NCBI GenBank assembly: GCA_046715035.1
Contig: JBKJZR010000179.1
Coordinates: 1 to 56,387 of the forward strand
DNA length: 56,387 nucleotides
Direction: 5' to 3'
Origin: PALSA-1004 sp046715035
Lineage (GTDB): Bacteria > Pseudomonadota > Gammaproteobacteria > Burkholderiales > SG8-41
Position numbers and translations under genes: made by a program. Below the pieces are notes generated by a model. It did no database searches. It was not told the origin of the DNA and saw only the letters and a program-made list of their open reading frames with translations. Numbering within the stretch: the stretch's first letter is position 1; every line of letters starts with the position of its first letter. Below are positions 47,188 through 54,009 of this stretch, one piece after another.

Positions 47188-48723
47188 ATGGCTTTCGACG
47201 AACTGCTGAACGAGCTCGAGACCCGCACCGCAAAGGCGCTGGCGATGGGCGGCGCCGACAAGCTCGCCAAACGCGCCGCCGAGGGCGTCCTGAACGCGCG
47301 CAGCCGCATCGATTACCTGATCGATCCCGAGAGCTTCTTCGAGTCCGGCATGTTTGCGGCGGGTATCCGGCCCGAAGTGCGCCACAAGACGCCGGCCGAC
47401 GGCAAGGTCGCCGGCTTCGCGCGCATCGCGGGCCGGGAAGTCGCGTTGGTTTCCAATGACTTCACCGTGCTGGGCGCCTCGTCGTCGGTCGTCAACATGA
47501 AGAAGATCAAGCACGTCAAGCAGGTCGCTGCGAAGCGCGGCCTGCCGCTCATCTTTCTGGGTGAATCGAGCGGCGCGCGCATGCCCGATCGCATGGGCGC
47601 GTCGGGTCGTTCGATCGTGGCGCAGGACTCCACCGAATATCAGCGGCTGCGCGAAACTCCGTGGGTGTCGGCACTGCTCGGCGCCTGCTATGGCTCCTCG
47701 ACGTGGTATTCCGCGATGTCCGATTTCGTGGTCATGCGCAAAGGCGCGATCATGGCGATCGCGAGCCCCGGCGTGACTTCGATCGCGATCAACAAGCCGA
47801 TCGAGCCCGAAGAGCTCGGCGGGTGGAGAATACTGACCGGAGTGAGCGGCCTTGCCGACCTGGCGGTCGATACCGACGAGCAGGCGCTCGACGCAATCAA
47901 GCGCTTTTTGTCGTATCTGCCAAGCCATCGCAACGAGTCCCCGCCGGTCGCGCCAGTCCCTCCCGGCTCCGATGACGGGTGCAGGCAAATGCTCGAGATC
48001 GTTCCCGAAGCGCGCAGCAAGGTTTACGACGTGCGCAGTGTCATTGCCGCCATCGCAGATCGCGACGCGAGCTTCGAGCTGAAGGGCCGCTTCGGCAGGT
48101 CGATCGCCACCGTGCTGGCGCGTGTCGGCGGCGGGAGCGTGGGATTTATCGCCAGCAATCCGCTCTTCAAAGGCGGAGCGCTCGACGCCGACGCCTGCCA
48201 GAAAGTCGTCAGCTTCATGGTGTTGTGCGATTCGTTCAACGTGCCGCTCGTTTTCCTGGTCGATGTGCCGGGATTCCTGATCGGCGTCGAAGGTGAGCTG
48301 CGCGGCATGCCGGGGAAAGTGATCAACTGGATGAACGCGTTGTCGCTGGTCACCGTGCCGAAGATCGCGATCATCATGCGCAAGAGTTACGGGCAGGCGT
48401 ATATCAACATGGCCGGCGGCAGCAATGCCGACGAGGTGGCGTGCTGGCCCTCCGCGGACCTGGGCTTCAGGGATCCGGCGACCAGCGTCAACGTCCTGCA
48501 CGGGCTAAAGCGCGAGGACGACCCAGCGCGTTTTCAGCAATTGATGGAGGATGTCTCGCGCGACACCTCTGCATGGGCGCTCGCGGAGCTCTATCAGACA
48601 CAAAACGTGATCGATCCCCGCGACACGCGCACCTATCTGATCCGCACGCTCGAGGTGCACCGGCTGCGCATGAACAAGGGCGTGGGCGAGCACCGGTTGC
48701 GCAACTGGCCGACGAGCTACTGA
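47188..48723 (+). CDS. Biotin-dependent acyl-CoA carboxyltransferase subunit 1
   Basis: Carboxyltransferase of the propionyl-CoA carboxylase beta / methylmalonyl-CoA transcarboxylase superfamily. The product has 511 residues with two crotonase-like halves: FLGESSGARMPDRMGASG binds CoA in the N-terminal half, and VDVPGFLIGVEGELRGMPGK with MRKSYGQAYINMAGG lies in the C-terminal half. It ends LRNWPTSY. It needs a biotin carrier and a biotin carboxylase; neither is next to it, but a small carrier lies at 53523. It starts 1 bp after the acyl-CoA dehydrogenase. Substrate unknown. Confidence 0.9.
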   Translation: MAFDELLNELETRTAKALAMGGADKLAKRAAEGVLNARSRIDYLIDPESFFESGMFAAGIRPEVRHKTPADGKVAGFARIAGREVALVSNDFTVLGASSSVVNMKKIKHVKQVAAKRGLPLIFLGESSGARMPDRMGASGRSIVAQDSTEYQRLRETPWVSALLGACYGSSTWYSAMSDFVVMRKGAIMAIASPGVTSIAINKPIEPEELGGWRILTGVSGLADLAVDTDEQALDAIKRFLSYLPSHRNESPPVAPVPPGSDDGCRQMLEIVPEARSKVYDVRSVIAAIADRDASFELKGRFGRSIATVLARVGGGSVGFIASNPLFKGGALDADACQKVVSFMVLCDSFNVPLVFLVDVPGFLIGVEGELRGMPGKVINWMNALSLVTVPKIAIIMRKSYGQAYINMAGGSNADEVACWPSADLGFRDPATSVNVLHGLKREDDPARFQQLMEDVSRDTSAWALAELYQTQNVIDPRDTRTYLIRTLEVHRLRMNKGVGEHRLRNWPTSY

Positions 48724-48751
48724 GCGAAGGGCGAGGAGTGAGGAGCAAAAA

Positions 48752-49711
48752 GTGCTGCCGCTGGCATTGATAGGGGTGCTTGCGCTCGGAGCGGCAGCTG
48801 CGGCGGCGCAGGACTACCCGACCAAGCCGATCCGTTTCGTGGTGCCGTATGCGCCCGGCGGCAACACCGATATCCAGGCGCGGCTGATCGGGCAGAAGCT
48901 GACCGAAGCGTGGGGCCAGCAGGTGATCATCGACAATCGCGCCGGTGCAGCGGGCACCGTCGGGGCGGAGCTCGTCGCCCGCGCAGCACCCGATGGCTAT
49001 ACGATCGTCATGGGCACCTTCGGCAATATCATCGTTGCCAACAGCCTTTACAAGAACCTGAAGTACGAGCCGCTGCGCGACTTCGCCCCGGTCACGCTGG
49101 TCTCGCTGCCGCCGGGCATGCTGGTCGCCCATCCCGTCGTTCCGGCAAAGACAGTGCGCGAACTGATCGCCTATGCGAAGGCACAGCCGGGCAAGCTCAA
49201 CTACGGCTCGCCGGGTACGGGCGCGTGGAATCATCTCTTCTTCGAGCTGTTCAATGCAGCTGCCGGAGTCAAGATCACTCACGTGCCGTACAAAGGCATA
49301 GCGCCGGCAGTCGTCGATTTGCTCGGCGGCCACGTACAACTCGCCATGTCGGCATTTCCCACTGCATTGCCGCATTTCAAGACGGGCAAGCTGCGAGCGC
49401 TTGCGGTCACCAGCGCGACGCGCTCCGGCCTGTTGCCGGACATTCCGACGATTGCCGAGTCGGGGCTGCCGGGGTACGAAGCCGCAGGCTGGTTCGGCGT
49501 GCTCGCTCCTGCCGGCGTGCCGCCGCCGGTCGTGAGCAAGCTCAACGCTGAAATAAATCGCATCCTGAAGCTCCCCGAGGTGGTGGCAACGCTCGCTGCC
49601 GACGGCGCCGAGCCCGTGGGCGGCACGCCGCAGCAGATGCGCGAATCGGCGCGCGCGGGTATCGCGAAATGGAGCAGGCTATTGCGCGAGCTCAATCTGC
49701 GCATCGAGTGA
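48752..49711 (+). CDS. Bug-family (TctC-type) periplasmic solute receptor 4
   Basis: Product of 319 residues from a GTG at 48752 preceded by GAGGAG. The signal peptide is short (LPLALIGVLALGAAAAAAQ). Mature signatures are YPTKPIRFVVPYAPGGNTD, IIDNRAGAAGTVGAE and HVPYKGIAPAVVDLLGG. It lies 28 bp after the carboxyltransferase gene and is the last intact gene before the region of degraded toxin-antitoxin genes. Confidence 0.93.
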   Translation: MLPLALIGVLALGAAAAAAQDYPTKPIRFVVPYAPGGNTDIQARLIGQKLTEAWGQQVIIDNRAGAAGTVGAELVARAAPDGYTIVMGTFGNIIVANSLYKNLKYEPLRDFAPVTLVSLPPGMLVAHPVVPAKTVRELIAYAKAQPGKLNYGSPGTGAWNHLFFELFNAAAGVKITHVPYKGIAPAVVDLLGGHVQLAMSAFPTALPHFKTGKLRALAVTSATRSGLLPDIPTIAESGLPGYEAAGWFGVLAPAGVPPPVVSKLNAEINRILKLPEVVATLAADGAEPVGGTPQQMRESARAGIAKWSRLLRELNLRIE

Positions 49712-49714
49712 CCC

Positions 49715-49870
49715 ATGGCATTCGACGAGCTGCCGCACTCGCGAGCCTCGCGCAACGTGAGCGTCAACAAACTGATCGAAGAGAGGGCGACCGTGATGCT
49801 CGCCGAGTTTGACGCGGAGACACTCGTTTCCGGCTGTATACGACCTCCCCGCGGTCCGAAATCATCATGA
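49715..49870 (+). pseudogene. Remnant of an Arc/HicB-like antitoxin
   Basis: A 51-codon frame. Residues about 11-36 (ASRNVSVNKLIEERATVMLAE and FDAET) match the ribbon-helix-helix antitoxins with SVNKLIEE...LAEFDAETRF. The N-terminal beta strand is missing, and after about 49835 the frame reads into unrelated sequence from the opposite-strand LuxR fragment. No toxin gene is attached. I read it as a truncated relic. Confidence 0.6.
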
Positions 49871-50135
49871 TTCCGGGCGCGAGCAGCTCGTACAGGGACT
49901 CGGCTGCGCCAACATTCGCGTCCGCGCGCGCCATGCGCTCGCTCACCTGGAGCGCCTTTTGCAAATGGGGCCGCAACGTCGAGTAGCGCTCCGCCAGGCG
50001 GGGGTCCGCCGGTCCCTGATCACGCGTGCGCAGCAGGGCGACCGTCATGGCCGCAGCGCCGAATTCGGCGCAGATCGCCCGCATCGTTGCCGGCCAGAGC
50101 GAACGGTCCAGGGGCGGAGTCATACACCTGACCAA
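49836..50135 (-). pseudogene. Fragment of a LuxR-type regulator
   Basis: The minus-strand frame contains LDRSLWPATMRAICAEFGA, resembling the N-terminus of a family of PAS-containing LuxR regulators. It continues LRPHLQKALQVSERMARAD and LLAPGIMMISDRGEVVYS, resembling their middle region. The roughly 100 residues usually between these parts are missing, and there is no C-terminal helix-turn-helix. An internal deletion plus truncation at about 49836, where the Arc fragment begins, is the simplest reading. Confidence 0.5.
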
Positions 50136-50338
50136 CTCAACGCATCCATGGACATAGGCTTAGGAGATCGGGCTGAGAAAATACTTCTCTGAAAGTACAA
50201 CTTTGCGTGCCCAGTATCTCCCAGAAAAATGACGGTCTGGTTAAGAGCAGCCGAACATCGCGCCCGGTGGCCGACGGACACTCGCCCGAATCGCCTAGTT
50301 CATCTGATAGCTAGCGTTGCCATTTTCCGGACATGGAC

Positions 50339-50372
50339 GATAATAGCTATATCTATCGCTATACAGATGGAG
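50339..50372 (+). promoter_or_regulatory. AT-rich promoter/operator region of the MazE-like gene
   Basis: A short AT-rich stretch with overlapping inverted repeats (ATAGC...GCTAT, GATA...TATC) precedes the ribosome site GGAG at 50369-50372 and the ATG at 50379. TATACA at 50360-50365 could be a -10. Autoregulation by the ribbon-helix-helix antitoxin is typical for this family. The 200 bp to its left (50136-50338) hold nothing I can identify. Confidence 0.4.
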
Positions 50373-50378
50373 TGATAC

Positions 50379-50609
50379 ATGAAGACCGTGCAAATGACTC
50401 TGGACGACGACCTCGTCAGCGCCGTGGATAAGGCAGCCCGGCGGATGGGAACGACGCGCTCTGCGTTCACCCGCGATGCGCTGCGTCACGCGCTCGCGTC
50501 GCTGCGCGTCCGGGAACTCGAGCGAAAACACCGCGAAGGCTACCAGAGGAAGCCGGTCAAAACGGGTGAATTCGGCGTTTGGGAAGGCGAGCAGGTTTGG
50601 GGCGACTGA
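50379..50609 (+). CDS. MazE-like ribbon-helix-helix antitoxin
   Basis: Product of 76 residues starting MKTVQMTLDDDLVSAVDKAA, a beta strand plus two helices of the CopG/RHH fold (residues 1-45), then a charged tail with REGYQRKPVKTGEFGVWEGE, typical of antitoxins paired with MazF. It has a good ribosome site. The stop overlaps the ATG of the broken mazF gene by 4 bp, showing they were once a coupled toxin-antitoxin operon. The antitoxin itself looks intact. Confidence 0.85.
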   Translation: MKTVQMTLDDDLVSAVDKAARRMGTTRSAFTRDALRHALASLRVRELERKHREGYQRKPVKTGEFGVWEGEQVWGD

Positions 50610-50917
50610 TGAAACGCGGCGAGGTCAGGGTATAAATTCGCCAACCCCGACGAGAAGCGACCGGTAGTTATCTTAGCAGAAACTCGGTGATAGATTTCCT
50701 CGGCGAAGTTACGGTGGCGCCCGTGACTTCCACTATCCGCGATATTGCTTCCGAGGTCCTGCTGGACGAAGCCGATGGCATGCCCAGGTCCTGCGCCGTA
50801 AATCTCGATCACATTCAGACCGTCGCCAAGAACAAGGTCGGCGCGTTGATTACCACATTAGGCATCGACAAGCTCACTGAACTGCGATCGGCCATCCGGT
50901 TTGCCCTAGACGCATAA
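50609..50917 (+). pseudogene. Frameshifted MazF-type endoribonuclease toxin
   Basis: The ATG at 50609 overlaps the antitoxin stop and reads MKRGEV, then reaches TAA at 50633. The expected continuation appears in other frames: FANPDEKRPVVIL (about 50636-50677), then after a second one-base shift RNSVIDFLGEVTVAPVTST and on to the end FALDA at 50917. Together they rebuild a nearly full MazF/PemK protein of about 100 residues, with at least two frameshifts and some loss near the conserved tryptophans. The toxin should be inactive. Confidence 0.85.
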
Positions 50918-50936
50918 TCTCCTCGAAATCGGTGTT

Positions 50937-50999
50937 GTAGGTGCGCTTGCGCACCAGACCATTGTGAATCTCACGTTGCGGTGCGCAAGCGCACCCTAC
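50937..50999. repeat. REP-like inverted repeat
   Basis: The left arm, 50937-50955, reads GTAGGTGCGCTTGCGCACC. The right arm, 50980-50999, is its reverse complement with one extra base. They are separated by 24 bp. Each arm is itself partly palindromic (TGCGC...GCGCA). This form is typical of the REP-type extragenic palindromes of many proteobacteria. It lies between the broken mazF and the PIN fragment. Confidence 0.7.
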
Positions 51000-51028
51000 G
51001 GCTTTGCATTAGCTAAGCTTAGGACCCC

Positions 51029-51082
51029 ATGAAATTTCTTGTCGACACCAGCGTTCGCATCAGTTGCGGTCCCAGGGGTTGA
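51029..51082 (+). pseudogene. 5' fragment of a PIN-domain gene
   Basis: The plus strand starts MKFLVDTSVRI, the characteristic first beta strand of PIN-domain proteins with its acidic Asp. The similarity stops abruptly at about 51061, exactly where the minus-strand fitB gene ends, and the frame stops at 51082. It looks like the stump of a second VapC-type gene interrupted by the arrival of the FitAB-like pair. Confidence 0.5.
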
Positions 51083-51482
51083 GCACCTTGACGCCGCAAC
51101 CGTCATAGTCCGCCACGTTGCGGGTTGCGATCGCCGCTCCGTTGGAGCGCGCAATCGCCGCGATTTGTGCGTCGAAGTGTGAAATCGGGCGCCCCGCGCG
51201 GCGCCGTTCCGCCGCAATGTGGGCATATGCGCGGGCACCATCGCTGCCGAAGGCCAGGATGCGGCCATCGAAATCGTCGTTGAACATCGCTTCGACCGCT
51301 GCCTCGAAGGCGCTGCGTCGCTTGCGCGAAGGCAGCAGCACGATCCCGTGAAGTATCTCAGCCTGCGTGATACTGGTCATGTACAAGTCAACAGCCGGCT
51401 GCAATGCCATCCAGCGCACAACGCTTGCGCTGGGCGCCGGCCGCATCAACTCCGATAGTACGTTGGTATCGAGAACGATCAC
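51060..51482 (-). CDS. FitB/VapC-type PIN-domain toxin
   Basis: Predicted ribonuclease toxin of 140 residues from a GTG (51482) that overlaps the antitoxin stop by 4 bp. The PIN acidic residues are present: Asp5 in VLDTNVLSELMRP, Glu42 in ITQAEILHG, Asp81, and Asp104 in ISHFDAQIAAIA. TRNVADYDGCGVKVLNPW is the usual C-terminal motif of the FitB group. All catalytic positions look intact, so the toxin is probably functional and held by the upstream antitoxin. Confidence 0.92.
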   Translation of the reverse strand: MIVLDTNVLSELMRPAPSASVVRWMALQPAVDLYMTSITQAEILHGIVLLPSRKRRSAFEAAVEAMFNDDFDGRILAFGSDGARAYAHIAAERRRAGRPISHFDAQIAAIARSNGAAIATRNVADYDGCGVKVLNPWDRN

Positions 51483-51727
51483 TTGCCCGGTTTCGGCGGC
51501 TCCCGCAGCGGGTCGCGTGCGGGCAACCGCAGTTCAACCCCGCCGAGCGGTTCGAAACGTTTCCGGATCGCCTCGGCGAGATTGCGCAGCGGCGCCGGGT
51601 CTGCGGCAACCGCCGCGCGCAGAATGTGCCGTGCTTCGTCCTCCATCGAGCGCCTGCCGTGCGCCGCGCGCACCCTGAGGCGCTCCTTCGTCTGGTCATC
51701 CAGGTTACGGATCGTGATGCTGGCCAC
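51479..51727 (-). CDS. FitA-type ribbon-helix-helix antitoxin
   Basis: Antitoxin of 82 residues from the GTG at 51727 (reads as ASITIRNLDDQTKERLRVRA after the start), with ACAGGA six bases upstream. An ATG at 51760 would add 11 residues but would place the palindromic operator inside the gene. The RHH motif is followed by HGRRSMEDEARHILRAAV, the typical FitA helix pair. The C-terminal tail, rich in Leu, Pro and Arg, should wrap the toxin. Confidence 0.88.
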   Translation of the reverse strand: MASITIRNLDDQTKERLRVRAAHGRRSMEDEARHILRAAVAADPAPLRNLAEAIRKRFEPLGGVELRLPARDPLREPPKPGK

Positions 51728-51742
51728 GGGTTTTCCTGTAGT

Positions 51743-51759
51743 TGCAATCAATGATTGCA
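51743..51759. promoter_or_regulatory. Palindromic operator upstream of fitAB-like pair
   Basis: TGCAATCAATGATTGCA is a perfect 8+1+8 palindrome 16 bp upstream of the GTG start. A second, overlapping inverted repeat (TGATT...AATCA, 51752-51768) extends it. FitAB-type complexes are known to bind inverted repeats in their own promoter, so this is the likely autoregulation site. Confidence 0.7.
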
Positions 51760-51845
51760 TTGTAATCAGTGCTTAACCCAGATGGCAATACGGCGGCGAG
51801 GCAAGCCGCCCCCGGCCTGACGGCGGAAGAGCGCTGGAGCGCCAG

Positions 51846-52505
51846 TTACTCGCCGGCTTCCAGCGCGGTCATGCGCCAGCCGGCGCCGCTCCTGGCGAAG
51901 CACGCGCGGTACTCGAGGGGACTGCGGATCTGTTCTTCGGGCACGTAGCCCGGCCCTGCCTGGGTTTCGACGCGCACCCATCTCTGCAGGTTTGCCTTGT
52001 CATCGTCTTCCACTTCCCAGTCGAGCACCTTGACCAGATCGTAGGAGAGCGTCTGAATCGTGTTCGATGCGGCAGCGGGGCGCGCCTTCACGAGGCTTTC
52101 CCGGGCGATGATCGCACCTGATGCACCCGCGGGCGCGTCCTCGGGCCACTTGTAATACACATACGGCGCGCACAGCTCGGTGAGCTTCTGCCCGCGTTTG
52201 ACGTAGGTGCTGCCGAGGAACAACAGCTTGGGCAGCTCGACCCATAACCGGCTGTCGGCGGCGTGCGGCTCCCAGAGATTCCTGAACTCCGCGGCACCCT
52301 CACGTGCGGAGATGTTGCGGATGCGGGCATCGACGATGCCGAGCACGAATTTGCCGTCGCGCCTCGCGATCGCTTCGAGAAGGCGCGCTTTGAAGCGCGG
52401 CCAGGTCGCATCCGCCGCCGCTTCATCGACGGGCGGCAATCGCTGCTGTTGGGCCGCTGCAGCGAGCGCTAAGGCGAACAGCACTCCGCCCACCACGCAG
52501 CGCAT
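51846..52505 (-). CDS. Exported protein of unknown function
   Basis: Product of 219 residues from the ATG at 52505 (MRCVVGGVLFALALAAAAQQ), a clean signal peptide; a GTG at 52523 would add six residues. No catalytic motif recognised. The region WEVEDDDKANLQRWVRVETQ with GPGYVPEEQIRSPLEYRA resembles a bacterial SH3-like fold, and KLTELCAPYVYYKWPEDA precedes it. It lies 26 bp after the crotonase gene on the same strand, so co-transcription is possible. Confidence 0.75.
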   Translation of the reverse strand: MRCVVGGVLFALALAAAAQQQRLPPVDEAAADATWPRFKARLLEAIARRDGKFVLGIVDARIRNISAREGAAEFRNLWEPHAADSRLWVELPKLLFLGSTYVKRGQKLTELCAPYVYYKWPEDAPAGASGAIIARESLVKARPAAASNTIQTLSYDLVKVLDWEVEDDDKANLQRWVRVETQAGPGYVPEEQIRSPLEYRACFARSGAGWRMTALEAGE

Positions 52506-52531
52506 GAACGCGACGCTCGCCACCTGACGCG

Positions 52532-53338
52532 CTACTTGCCCTGAAATCTGCCCGGCCGCTTTTCGAAAAAGGCAGTGAGCGCTTCGGCGTGATCGTCGGT
52601 TTTATGGCACAGCGCCTGATAGCTCGCGCAGATATCGAGGTGGTCGCCGATCGACTGCTGCTGGGCGAGCTTGAGCAGACGCTTGGCGTAGCGCACGGCC
52701 AGCGGCGGCTTGGCAGCGATCTTGGCGGCGATCTCGAGCGCGCGCGGCAACAGCGCGTCGGGCTCGGTAATCTCGAGCAGGATGCCGAGCTGCTTCGCCT
52801 CGTCCGCCTTGACGATGCGTCCGGTGAAAGTCAGCTCCGCCGCGCGCTGGTAGCCGAGCAGGCGCTGCAAATACCACGCACCGCCGTCGCCGGGAATAAT
52901 GCCCAGGTTGACGAACGTTTCGCCGAACTGGGCATTGGTCGAGCCGATGCGGATATCGCACATATTCGCCATGTCGAAGCCGGCGCCGATCGCGGGGCCG
53001 TTGACCGCCGCGATCACCGCAATCTCCGCGCTTTCGAGCGCGAGCGGAATGCGCTGTATGCCGGACTTGTAATTCTGCTGCAGCACGTGGGGCGCGGCTT
53101 TCGACCGCTCGCCCATCGTCTTGATGTTGCCGCCCGCCGAAAATGCGCTGCCTTCCCCGGTCATGATCAGGACCGAGACCTCCGGGTTGGCGCTCGCCCA
53201 GTTGACCGCCGTCACGATATCCGAGCCCAGGTCGGTGCTCGAAAGCGCATTGCGCACATCGTCGCGTTTGAACGTGAGCACCGCTACGCGTTGATCCAGC
53301 GAGAACGTAGCGTCTTTCAGTACCGGCAGTTCGGACAT
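52532..53338 (-). CDS. Enoyl-CoA hydratase/isomerase family protein
   Basis: Crotonase-superfamily protein of 268 residues from the ATG at 53338 (MSELPVLKDATFSL). The oxyanion-hole segments are present: FSAGGNIKTMG near residue 66 and NGPAIGAGFDMANMCDIRIG near 113. The two hydratase glutamates are replaced, by Asp122 (GFDMA) and Phe142 (GETFVNLG). Asp151 in IIPGDGG is placed as in isomerase-type members. A 2,3-to-3,4-enoyl isomerase or other crotonase reaction is more likely than classic hydration. It is divergent from the biotin carrier gene. Confidence 0.88.
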   Translation of the reverse strand: MSELPVLKDATFSLDQRVAVLTFKRDDVRNALSSTDLGSDIVTAVNWASANPEVSVLIMTGEGSAFSAGGNIKTMGERSKAAPHVLQQNYKSGIQRIPLALESAEIAVIAAVNGPAIGAGFDMANMCDIRIGSTNAQFGETFVNLGIIPGDGGAWYLQRLLGYQRAAELTFTGRIVKADEAKQLGILLEITEPDALLPRALEIAAKIAAKPPLAVRYAKRLLKLAQQQSIGDHLDICASYQALCHKTDDHAEALTAFFEKRPGRFQGK

Positions 53339-53380
53339 GATGGATTTCCCGGTTAGGGTGGGGGCGGAGGAACGATATGG

Positions 53381-53421
53381 GGTACGCAAAGCGGCGCGGC
53401 GCCACGGTATGGTACGCAAAG
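53381..53421 (+). promoter_or_regulatory. Direct repeat of GGTACGCAAAG in a divergent promoter region
   Basis: The 11-mer GGTACGCAAAG occurs at 53381-53391 and again at 53411-53421, exactly 30 bp apart (about three helical turns), both preceded by a TAT-containing stretch. The region separates the crotonase gene from the biotin carrier gene, so a regulator bound here could control both. No such regulator is encoded nearby. Confidence 0.45.
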
Positions 53422-53471
53422 AAACGCTGCGTTACAACGCAATGCGACATCGGGGCCATCGCTTGCCCCGA

Positions 53472-53480
53472 TGCTATACT
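53472..53480 (+). promoter_or_regulatory. Extended -10 promoter of the biotin carrier gene
   Basis: TGCTATACT is a TGN-extended -10 with TATACT one mismatch from consensus, about 40 bp before the ATG at 53523. No good -35 element is visible at the right distance, which fits an extended -10 promoter possibly helped by an activator at the upstream 11-mer repeats. Confidence 0.5.
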
Positions 53481-53522
53481 TTCGGCATGCGCTCGCGCGC
53501 GATACCGAACGGGGAACAATTC

Positions 53523-53744
53523 ATGGCCAGAATCGAAGTCAAGTCGGAAATCACCGGTACCGTGTGGCAGCTCAAAGCGCAGCCCGGCGATAAAGTCGAA
53601 GAAGGCGACACCCTGATCGTCATTGAATCGATGAAGATGGAAATTCCCGTCATCACCGAGGACGGGGGCACCGTCAAGGAAATCCTGGTCAAGGAAAAGG
53701 ACCCTGTCGCCGAGGGTCAGGTCGTCGCCATCATCGAAGGTTGA
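53523..53744 (+). CDS. Small biotin carboxyl carrier protein
   Basis: A single biotinyl/lipoyl domain of 73 residues starting MARIEVKSEITGTVWQLKAQ, with the biotinylation motif ESMKME (the Lys is Lys38) in the tight turn, and ending DPVAEGQVVAIIEG. It lacks the Pro/Ala-rich linker of AccB, so it is a free-standing carrier. The carboxyltransferase gene at 54010 lies 265 bp downstream on the same strand, suggesting they work as one biotin enzyme. A biotin carboxylase must come from elsewhere in the genome. Confidence 0.92.
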   Translation: MARIEVKSEITGTVWQLKAQPGDKVEEGDTLIVIESMKMEIPVITEDGGTVKEILVKEKDPVAEGQVVAIIEG

Positions 53745-53762
53745 GCGCGGGCGTTCCCGCGC
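53745..53762 (+). terminator. GC-rich hairpin after the biotin carrier gene
   Basis: GCGCGGG-CGTT-CCCGCGC is a perfect 7 bp stem that begins right after the stop codon. No T run follows, so termination would need help; it may instead stabilise the transcript end. The following 53763-54009 region holds no gene I can support. Confidence 0.4.
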
Positions 53763-54009
53763 GTCTCGCCCCTACGCACTGTCCCGGCACTTTGCACGTT
53801 TGACAGGGACTTATGGCAGGGACGGCGAACGGGTGAGATTCGTGCCGGCGCCGTACGTCGCGGGCGTCGGCGCGCTCGACGCGATCAACAGTCGTCGAGA
53901 GGATGTCTGAACAAGGCGGCCCGGCATGGGATGGGACCCTTGCTTTCCCACCGTCCCCTTGTAAATTCCCTCAGTCGGGGAAAACTGGAGCTTCCCAGGA
54001 GGAGTCATC

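Noticed and set aside
45006..47309. 767-codon open frame on the minus strand, and similar long frames at 147-1379, 5123-6412, 37132-38631 and 53971-55578
   Set aside because: Each lies opposite a gene with clear family motifs. Long antisense frames are expected in GC-rich DNA; the translations are Arg/His/Gly-rich and match no family.
53800..53805. Perfect TTGACA upstream of the second carboxyltransferase
   Set aside because: No acceptable -10 hexamer lies 15-19 bp downstream, so I do not call a promoter.
53836..53910. Short plus-strand frame reading VRFVPAPYVAGVGALDAINS before the second carboxyltransferase
   Set aside because: No recognisable family, no ribosome site and very short; probably chance.
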